IMG/VR virus record: IMGVR_UViG_3300045049_000065
Coordinates: 1-22,133 of that record
Strand: one strand, 5' to 3'
Origin: a virus
DNA length: 22,133 nt
Shown: positions 15,943 through 22,133 of the stretch, piece after piece
Position numbering within the stretch: the stretch's first letter is position 1
Layout of the letters: the number at the start of each line of letters is the position of its first letter
Notes under the pieces: model-generated
Told to the model about the DNA's origin: nothing
Database searches by the model: none
The model's input: the letters and a program-made list of their open reading frames with translations, nothing else
Position numbers and translations under genes: made by a program

Positions 15943-15950
15943 TATATACA
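15943..15950 (+). promoter_or_regulatory. Possible late-type promoter element TATATACA
   Basis: The 61-bp spacer after gp8 is among the longer gaps in the rightward block. TATATACA matches the T4 late -10 consensus TATAAATA at six of eight positions and lies 37 bp before the GTG start. An AT-rich octamer with this match could occur by chance, so this is weak. Confidence 0.2.
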
Positions 15951-15976
15951 ACAATGCAGATAGTTGAAACATTTTT

Positions 15977-15990
15977 GGAGATCTTCCGTG
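15977..15990 (+). promoter_or_regulatory. Ribosome binding site deciding the GTG start at 15988
   Basis: GGAG at 15977-15980, then 7 nt, then GTG at 15988. The conserved N-terminus (SLDIANTVLASSPYFDDY) begins at this codon. An upstream in-frame TTG at 15964 would add eight residues across the ribosome site itself and is rejected. Confidence 0.75.
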
Positions 15991-18900
15991 TCGCTTGACA
16001 TTGCCAACACAGTTCTAGCATCAAGCCCTTATTTCGACGATTACAATGCGTCGAAGAACTACTACAGAATCCTGTTTCGTCCATCTGTAGCCGTTCAGGC
16101 TCGCGAGCTAACACAGCTCCAGACAATGATGCAGGCTCAGATTGAGCGTTTCGGCGACAACGTCTTTAAAGATGGATCTATTGTTCAGGGTTGCTCAATC
16201 GAATATATCACTGATCTTGAATACATTGGCATCGAGGATCAGTTTACAAATAACTCTTCGTTGGCACAAAATGACCCGCGCCTCATCGGTGCGATTGCAA
16301 TTGGCCAGACTTCTGGTGCCCAGGCACTCATCGTAGAAACACAAGCAGGATTCATTCGTCAGAATCCTGGCCGTTTCTTCATTCGTTATACCAGTCCAGG
16401 TGCCAACAATCAGCGTACATTCGTCGCAGGCGAAACGCTCAACATCTATAACGAAGATACCTCTTATGTTGAAGACGTTGTGCTTAATGTTCCAAACGCT
16501 GCGCCGTTTGCTAATTCTCTCGGACTAGCAGTCACTGCAGTTAGCACCAGCAATACTGCGAACATTACTGCACGAGCTATCATCGTAGACGTTTCTACAA
16601 CAAACAACACTATCAAAGTCAACAATATTAAGCGACGCTTCAATGTTGGTGATACTGTGTTCTTGCAATCCAACACCAGTACTTCTGCAATTATTGCTAA
16701 TGTTGGATATGACGTTTCTTCTCTACTCGGCACCATTAATACACTGACATCTAACACAGATGGCATTGCAATTGCCAATAGTGATCTGGCTGGTTTTGCA
16801 TATGGTGCGCACGTTTCTGATGGCATCATCTACCACAAAGGTTTCTTCCTTTCGGTAGCAGCTTCTGACATCATCATTAACCCTAACTCGAATGACCCAT
16901 CAAACTATCTCCTGGGCTTCGAGACGGCAGAGAATGTCATCACAGAAACAACTGATTCTTCTCTGTATGACAATGCGCTTGGTTCTCCGAACTACAATGC
17001 ACCGGGCGCTCATCGCCTACAACTTGTCAGCACGCTCGTTGCTAAACTGGCGAACACCGTTGCTAACACTGATGTGTTCTTCCCGGTCGTCACGTTCTCA
17101 AACACTGGTGTTGCTTACGACCGCACTGATCCACAATATGCTGCACTCGGTGATAGCATTGCTCAACGTACTTACGAAGAATCTGGTCATTTCGTTGTCA
17201 AGCAGTTTGGTATTTCTTCTGCTCCGGATCACACGAACGCTAATGGCGTCGTCTATGAAATCACTCCTGGTCTCGCATATGTCAAAGGTTACAGAAATGA
17301 GCTTCTGACAAATTTGCCGGTTGACGGCAGGCGCGGTACAGACACGACATCGTACACCAATCAAATTGTCACGATGTCATATGGCAACTATGTTGAAGTT
17401 CAACAGGTTCGCGGCTATTTTCCGACGGATCATGCTTCTGTCGTTACTCTGTTCGGCGGTAAGCAGTTGGCAGTGTCCAACAATCTGACGTCTTCATCGA
17501 ATGCTCAGGGTACTGCAATTGGTACCGCTAACATTCGTGAGTTGGTATATGAATCTGGCACCAAGGGCTCTGCGAACGCTGTTTACAAGGCTTATTTGTT
17601 CAACATTCAAATGTCAAACAGCAGCTATAGCTTCTCGAATGTCCAGTCATTGGTCTATGAAGGTTCGAGCGGCAACGCATTCGCAGACATCATTTCTTCG
17701 CCAGCAACTCTTCAAGAAAGTTCCTACGTTCCAATGCTGTTCAGCGTTGGTGCTTCTGCTGTCAAGTCTCTGACGGATGCAAACGGAACTTCTGCGTCTC
17801 AATACTACTACACTGCAGCCAACACTTCAGCTTCTATCGATGCTGGCGGTAACATCGTGTTCCGTGTACCATCTGGCGGCGGTATCCTTGGATTCAGTGA
17901 CGGTTCTGACATCTCAGAACAACACATCGATGTTGTAACAACGGCTAACCTCACATTCGCAAATGTTGTTGCAAATGCAACGTTGTACGCAAACGGCGTG
18001 ATCAATGGTTCTGGTCTTGGTGGGCTCGTTCTGCCAGGTGAAACCATCATCCATGGCGCAAACCTGTATCTGGTCGCATCCACCATTGATGGTAACACGG
18101 TTGCTGTTGCAAACACAATCACACTGGTTGCTAATACTGGTCAGACGCTTGGTCGTATGCACTATGCTGGTTCTCTGATTTCGTTGTCAGGAACTGGTCG
18201 CACACTCACGATAAATGCCAACAACCAAGCTACAATCAACCTTGGTGCTGCTCCAAACAACGCTCCAGTAGCAATTGATCTGCGCTTCTACACTTTGCAG
18301 AACCAAGCTCTGCAAATTCAGAAGGTGATCAATCGTGGAACGACTGTCATTATCAAGACAGCCAATACTGGCACTGACGTTGGTCCTTGGAACCTTGGTA
18401 TCCCAGATGGTCTGCGCCTCGTTGCTGTCTATCCTGCAACAGGAGCTGTCAACGCTCTGGCAGTAGACACAACTACTAATCTTGCGAACGTGTTCGTCTT
18501 CCACAATGGTCAGACGGATAGCTTCTACGATCATTGCTCGATTTCGTTGAGCAACATCAATGATGCTAACACTTATTCAAACACTACGTTTGCTGTGGTC
18601 ATCGATCACTTCACTGCAAATACTGCAGTTGGTAAGGGATATTTCAGCGTCGATTCTTACCCAATCGATGATAGCGAAGGAATGGACGCGAACGTTTCGA
18701 TCCACACATACGAAATTCCTGCGTACTATTCGACCTCTTCTAGCAAGACGTACAATCTTCGTGACTCTATTGACTTCCGTCCCTACAAGGTCGCAACGGC
18801 AAATGTCACTGCTAATTTGTATGCAGCTACGCTGAGCCCAGTAACGACTAATCTGTTCGACGCCAACACCTCAGCGTACAAACCGTTCCCTGGTGAAAAC

Positions 18901-21432
18901 TTCGAGCTGAATTACACGCACTACATCGGTCGTGTAGATACGCTTGCGTTGACGCCGGCAGGAACATTTGTTGTCGTCGAAGGTGTACCTTCGTTGACTC
19001 CAGTTCCACCAGCAATCAGTAATGATTCGTTGACTATCGCACAGATGGTTGTTCCTCCATTCCCGTCACTGACGGACTTGGAAAAGCAGTATTCTAACAC
19101 GACTGCTTACAACATCACCATCACAGTGCAGAGTCACCAGCGTTACAGAATGTCTGACATTGCTGCACTTGATGCACGTATTAGTCAGCTTGAATACTAC
19201 ACCACGCTGAACACCCTACAACTGGCGGCTGCTAACACGTCAATTATGAACAGCAGCGGAAATGATCGCTTCAAGAATGGTATCTTTGTTGATCCATTTA
19301 CCGATCACTCATTCGCTGCAGTTAGCGATCCGCATTATCGAATCGCTATCGACGAACAGAATGGTCTAGCACGTCCATTGTTCATGCCTGAATTTTTCGA
19401 AATGGAGTTTGATTTCCCGAACTCCGCAGGAGTGACCCAAGTCGGCAATCAGATTTTGATGTCGTATGGTGAAACTTCGTTCCTCAATCAGCAATACGCG
19501 ACCCAGGCACGTTCGTTGTCTGGTGCGCCGCCTTCTTACAACGGAACGCTCAAGCTCGTTCCTAATGTTTGGTCAGAAATCGAAACGCTGCAAGGACCAG
19601 TTACCATCGTGGCTTCTGATGCTCCAGCATCAGCACTTTCGTCCATGACGACTGCTCAGCTGTGTGCTCTGTATGGTTGGTGGCGCGTGGATGGCAATAC
19701 AGTGACCTCGTCCAATACGACAGCAAACAATGCAACGGTCACAGTTCGTCAGGCAACAACTTCTTCAGCGAACAGCGCTTCTGCAATCCTGAGCTACATT
19801 TCTCCGCGCGAAGTGGCATTCGTTGCTTCTGGTTTGAAGCCATACACGACCTTCAATCTATACATTGACGATTATGACATGAGTCAATGGTCAGCTCCCG
19901 GTAACATTGCCAACACAAGCGCGGTTGATGATCAGTATGTCACACGTACTGAAATTTGGGGTTCGCAGCTAGAATCTGACTCGCGCGGAACACTTTCTGG
20001 AAAGATCTCAATTCCAGCAAATCGTTTCAAAACGGGTGGTCACACGGTCAAGCTTCTTTCTGAAGAAATCGATGCAACCACCAATGCTCAAGTTTCGACT
20101 GCAGCTGCTGTCTTCACTGTCAATGTGACGTACCAAGAATCTCCTGGTCCGGTCATTGTGATTCCGAAGCCAGCTCCGGCACCAGCACCTGCTCCGGCAC
20201 CAGCACCTGCGAACACGAACACTGCTCCAGCTCCAGCTCCAGCTCCAACACCGCCTTCGGCCAAGTTCAATTGGTCTGGTAGCACCTATGTTCAAGCACC
20301 TTCTGGTCACACAATTACATTCAGCGATGCTTCTACAAAAGGAACAGGAACAATCACTTCCTGGCAGTGGACATTCGGTGATGGTAGCACATACAGCGGT
20401 CAGAATCCACCTGCCCACGCGTATGGTGGTATCAACGCTGCATCTACCAATCCATACACAGTGACACTGAAGGTCACAGATTCAAATGGTCTGTCATCTT
20501 CATACACACAGACCATTACCCTGTACACGTTGGCGCCGCCGCCGACCTCGACAATCAACGTCATCAACTACTCGAATGGTGTGTTGATTGGTACTGGCGC
20601 AATTGGTTCTGGTGGAACAGAAGCAAACATCAACATGGTTGCTTCGGCATCGAATCCAGTTGCAGGCGCTTACTTCAACTGGTCGTACAACGTTATTTCG
20701 GGTAACACCATTAACTACACGACCATTCAGGGCACTGCGAACAACACGTTCATTCCTCATCTGATTGATACAAACCCAGCAGGACATGCTAACAATTTGT
20801 CCTCTACGATCGCAGTTACTTGCCAATACTTGGCATCTAACGGCTTCGTGATTGCTTCCACCAGCCAGAACTTCACACTGTGGCTGACAAACAAGCTCGG
20901 TCCGGTCAACTATGGTGTTGCTTCGTACGCAGATCCTCCGAGAAAATCAGCGATCAACGAATCGGGTGGTTATGGTCGTGGATGCGTTGTTTGTGAGGCA
21001 TGGCTAAATAATGTCACACGCGCTGCTGAAGTTGGACCCAAGTTCTTGGCAGACACATGGTCTCCAGGGGAAGATAACATTATGCCATGCGCTCCAACAG
21101 AAATTCATGATCCTCGTTTCAATTATTGTGTTCGTCTTGAAACAGAATCTGGAATTGAATTGACACTTTCTGTTGACACACCATTTAACCTGAAACACGC
21201 AACATCTGACCTTGCTCCAGAAACCACAAAATACGCTCCTGACATGCTTGGAGAAGAAGTTCTGGTTGATGACGGTGGCGAAATTCGTTGGGAAAAGGTG
21301 GTCAACATCTATGACGTTGGAGAAAAGATGGTAGTTCCGCTTGGTTTTGGTGGTCGCTCATTTGCCGCTGGTGATATTCCAGACCGTCGCATCTTCAGCC
21401 ACAACATGCTGAAGGCTATTATTGGTCTATAA
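15988..21432 (+). CDS. Large DUF4815-type virion structural protein with PKD and Hint domains
   Basis: A 1,814-aa protein from a GTG start. The N-terminus (about 16-70) has FDDYNASKNYYRILFRPSVA and VQARELTQLQTMMQAQIERF, the signature of the DUF4815-type structural proteins of T4-like cyanophages. Around 1052-1110 come YRMSDIAALDARISQLEYYT and RFKNGIFVDPFTDHSF, then VAFVASGLKPYTTFNLYIDD (about 1276) and GTLSGKISIPANRFKTGG (about 1334), conserved in the same family. After about residue 1390 the protein leaves the family pattern: a Pro-Ala linker (about 1392-1425), a PKD domain (about 1425-1515), an Ig-like domain (about 1517-1640) and a C-terminal Hint domain (about 1666-1806). Position after gp8 suggests a peripheral baseplate protein near the gp9/gp10 slot. 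Codon use favours GTT and GAA, unlike the hub genes. Confidence 0.82.
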   Translation: MSLDIANTVLASSPYFDDYNASKNYYRILFRPSVAVQARELTQLQTMMQAQIERFGDNVFKDGSIVQGCSIEYITDLEYIGIEDQFTNNSSLAQNDPRLIGAIAIGQTSGAQALIVETQAGFIRQNPGRFFIRYTSPGANNQRTFVAGETLNIYNEDTSYVEDVVLNVPNAAPFANSLGLAVTAVSTSNTANITARAIIVDVSTTNNTIKVNNIKRRFNVGDTVFLQSNTSTSAIIANVGYDVSSLLGTINTLTSNTDGIAIANSDLAGFAYGAHVSDGIIYHKGFFLSVAASDIIINPNSNDPSNYLLGFETAENVITETTDSSLYDNALGSPNYNAPGAHRLQLVSTLVAKLANTVANTDVFFPVVTFSNTGVAYDRTDPQYAALGDSIAQRTYEESGHFVVKQFGISSAPDHTNANGVVYEITPGLAYVKGYRNELLTNLPVDGRRGTDTTSYTNQIVTMSYGNYVEVQQVRGYFPTDHASVVTLFGGKQLAVSNNLTSSSNAQGTAIGTANIRELVYESGTKGSANAVYKAYLFNIQMSNSSYSFSNVQSLVYEGSSGNAFADIISSPATLQESSYVPMLFSVGASAVKSLTDANGTSASQYYYTAANTSASIDAGGNIVFRVPSGGGILGFSDGSDISEQHIDVVTTANLTFANVVANATLYANGVINGSGLGGLVLPGETIIHGANLYLVASTIDGNTVAVANTITLVANTGQTLGRMHYAGSLISLSGTGRTLTINANNQATINLGAAPNNAPVAIDLRFYTLQNQALQIQKVINRGTTVIIKTANTGTDVGPWNLGIPDGLRLVAVYPATGAVNALAVDTTTNLANVFVFHNGQTDSFYDHCSISLSNINDANTYSNTTFAVVIDHFTANTAVGKGYFSVDSYPIDDSEGMDANVSIHTYEIPAYYSTSSSKTYNLRDSIDFRPYKVATANVTANLYAATLSPVTTNLFDANTSAYKPFPGENFELNYTHYIGRVDTLALTPAGTFVVVEGVPSLTPVPPAISNDSLTIAQMVVPPFPSLTDLEKQYSNTTAYNITITVQSHQRYRMSDIAALDARISQLEYYTTLNTLQLAAANTSIMNSSGNDRFKNGIFVDPFTDHSFAAVSDPHYRIAIDEQNGLARPLFMPEFFEMEFDFPNSAGVTQVGNQILMSYGETSFLNQQYATQARSLSGAPPSYNGTLKLVPNVWSEIETLQGPVTIVASDAPASALSSMTTAQLCALYGWWRVDGNTVTSSNTTANNATVTVRQATTSSANSASAILSYISPREVAFVASGLKPYTTFNLYIDDYDMSQWSAPGNIANTSAVDDQYVTRTEIWGSQLESDSRGTLSGKISIPANRFKTGGHTVKLLSEEIDATTNAQVSTAAAVFTVNVTYQESPGPVIVIPKPAPAPAPAPAPAPANTNTAPAPAPAPTPPSAKFNWSGSTYVQAPSGHTITFSDASTKGTGTITSWQWTFGDGSTYSGQNPPAHAYGGINAASTNPYTVTLKVTDSNGLSSSYTQTITLYTLAPPPTSTINVINYSNGVLIGTGAIGSGGTEANINMVASASNPVAGAYFNWSYNVISGNTINYTTIQGTANNTFIPHLIDTNPAGHANNLSSTIAVTCQYLASNGFVIASTSQNFTLWLTNKLGPVNYGVASYADPPRKSAINESGGYGRGCVVCEAWLNNVTRAAEVGPKFLADTWSPGEDNIMPCAPTEIHDPRFNYCVRLETESGIELTLSVDTPFNLKHATSDLAPETTKYAPDMLGEEVLVDDGGEIRWEKVVNIYDVGEKMVVPLGFGGRSFAAGDIPDRRIFSHNMLKAIIGL
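20161..20262 (+). other. Pro-Ala linker (encoded low-complexity)
   Basis: Residues about 1392-1425 alternate Pro and Ala (PAPAPAPAPAPAPA, then NTNTAPAPAPAPTPP). This stiff extended spacer is typical between domains of secreted or virion-surface proteins, here holding the PKD, Ig-like and Hint domains away from the main body. The DNA is a short degenerate ccagct/ccggca repeat. Confidence 0.85.
20262..20535 (+). other. PKD-type domain
   Basis: Residues about 1425-1516 show the PKD pattern: ITFSDASTKGTGTITSWQWT, FGDGSTYSGQNPPAHAYG, then NPYTVTLKVTDSNGLSSSYT. WxFGDG and the Y-x-V-x-L-x-V-x-D strand are diagnostic. PKD domains usually serve adhesion or spacing on extracellular proteins. Nothing shows the ligand. 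Confidence 0.85.
20983..21405 (+). other. Hint (intein/hedgehog-like) domain at the C-terminus
   Basis: Residues 1666-1806 (141 aa) start GRGCVVCEAWLNN, with Cys1666 in the place of the catalytic Cys1. Next come LETESGIELTLSVDTPF (block-B-like), YAPDMLGEEVLV, IRWEKVVNIYDVG and finally RRIFSHN, with His-Asn at 1805-1806 followed by only eight residues. The pattern C-V-V...TESG..L..S...P...APD-LLG...W..V..V..VG......HN matches a Hint-like C-terminal domain that I recall from tail proteins of various phages. The block-B His is replaced by Thr in DTPF and the residue after HN is Met, so ordinary splicing is unlikely; cleavage or ester chemistry remains possible. Confidence 0.7.
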
Positions 21433-21445
21433 TTGGTATTCTGAT

Positions 21446-21458
21446 AGGAAATTTGATG
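21446..21458 (+). promoter_or_regulatory. Ribosome binding site of the last gene
   Basis: AGGAA at 21446-21450, 5 nt, then ATG at 21456. The whole gap after the previous stop is 23 nt, so the gene is translated independently within the same transcript. Confidence 0.7.
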
Positions 21459-22133
21459 GCAACCACTACTTCTACTGCCCTTGATCTAACAGGATCGATG
21501 TCTCAAGTGTTCACAGTCCAGGTACCCGAAGGGGTGCCTGGGTTGTTCATCACAGGCATTGACTTGTTCTTTGCGACGAAGAGTTCATCTTTCGGCGCAC
21601 AATTGCAGTTGCTTCAACTCTCAAATGGTCTTCCTGATGCTTCGCAAACCATTCCAGGATCCGTTGTAACTCTGTCGTCATCACAGATTAACGTTTCCAA
21701 CAATGGTTCTGTAGCAACTCGTTTCCAGTTTGATTCGCCAGTCTATCTGACAGCGGATAAGAGTTATGCATTTGCAGTCCGTGGTCTCGGAAACAGTCCA
21801 GATTACACGTTGTATACAGCTGTAAATGGCAACAACGATCTTGCTAGTGGCACTTCTGTATCATCCAATCCTCTTTCTGGTGCTGCATATTATGCGAAAA
21901 ATTCGACAACATGGCAGCAAATTCCGAATGAAGATCTGAAGTACAACATCTATCGTGCTCAATTCAACATTGGATCTACTTCAAATTGTCGTTTGAAGAA
22001 AGCTCCAAATGAAATGTGGTCGTTGACACATCTTGGTTTTGCTTCCGGTCCAGTGAGTATTATCGCTGGCGATGAAGTATATCTGCTCAATGACAATTGG
22101 TTCATCGACACGACCAAGACTGCCAAAGTTGTT
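21456..22133 (+). CDS. Virion structural protein (partial), continuation domain of the DUF4815-type protein
   Basis: An open frame of 226 codons runs off the window edge: ATG at 21456 with AGGAA upstream. The N-terminus (SQVFTVQVPEGVPGLFITGI, then DLFFATKSS) and following parts (VATRFQFDSPVYLTADKSYA, NEDLKYNIYRAQFN) match the jelly-roll-like segment that, as I recall, in cyanophage-type structural proteins follows the DUF4815 region within one polypeptide (DPLAQxFxV...GxFxTxxDLFFxxK). Here it begins a separate gene in another frame, 23 nt after the Hint-containing protein. It should be a baseplate or fibre-attachment component. The C-terminus is outside the window. Confidence 0.78.
   Translation, partial: MATTTSTALDLTGSMSQVFTVQVPEGVPGLFITGIDLFFATKSSSFGAQLQLLQLSNGLPDASQTIPGSVVTLSSSQINVSNNGSVATRFQFDSPVYLTADKSYAFAVRGLGNSPDYTLYTAVNGNNDLASGTSVSSNPLSGAAYYAKNSTTWQQIPNEDLKYNIYRAQFNIGSTSNCRLKKAPNEMWSLTHLGFASGPVSIIAGDEVYLLNDNWFIDTTKTAKVV

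Noticed and set aside
15964-15987. Upstream TTG start for the DUF4815-type protein
   Set aside because: It would place the GGAG ribosome site inside the coding region and add eight residues unlike the conserved N-terminus. GTG at 15988 fits better.
20983-21405. A full self-splicing intein with homing endonuclease
   Set aside because: Only about 141 residues, no endonuclease motif, no C-extein in frame and Met after HN. Reported as a Hint-like domain instead.

Overview
This window is a structural-gene block of a contractile-tailed phage of the T4 superfamily. The arrangement resembles T4-like cyanophages and their relatives in other bacteria more than T4 itself. The evidence is a head-completion nuclease (gp4-like), a tail-tube cap (gp48/54-like), and baseplate genes gp53, gp27-like hub, gp5 spike, gp25, gp6, a gp7-position giant protein and gp8, followed by two proteins of the cyanophage-type 'DUF4815' structural class. 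Genes are tightly packed, with stop/start overlaps and four GTG starts. I see no bacterial housekeeping genes, RNA genes, CRISPR arrays or insertion sequences. The host cannot be named from this sequence.

Layout. Positions 1-470 run leftward: the start of an unidentified gene and gp4. A 164-bp divergent spacer (471-634) carries two perfect inverted repeats. From 635 to the end everything runs rightward: tube cap (635-1603), a small conserved protein (1603-1848), gp53 (1845-2372), hub (2369-3658), spike without a lysozyme domain (3660-4685), gp25 (4706-5104), gp6 (5104-6924), a 2,411-aa gp7-position giant (6942-14177), gp8 (14190-15926), a 1,814-aa DUF4815-type protein (15988-21432), and a partial gene whose domain normally continues such a protein (21456 to end).

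How the genes work together. The hub and spike (gp27-like, gp5) sit on the tail axis. gp53, gp25, gp6, the gp7-position protein and gp8 build the wedges, and the tube cap starts tube and sheath growth. The two distal proteins probably form peripheral baseplate or adhesion structures. gp4 acts in head completion.

The unusual content is in the two giants. The gp7-position protein has a core ending near residue 1210, followed by about 1,000 residues of a Thr-rich array in which Thr/Ser recurs every 4 or 6 residues, almost always an even step. One jelly-roll-like domain interrupts this array, and another is nested in an upstream jelly-roll. The DUF4815-type protein ends in a Pro-Ala linker, a PKD domain, an Ig-like domain and an intein/hedgehog-like (Hint) domain, placed where I recall related phages having one continuous polypeptide. 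Here that polypeptide breaks into two genes. Together these suggest a baseplate carrying long adhesive or fibrous extensions and possible self-processing chemistry.
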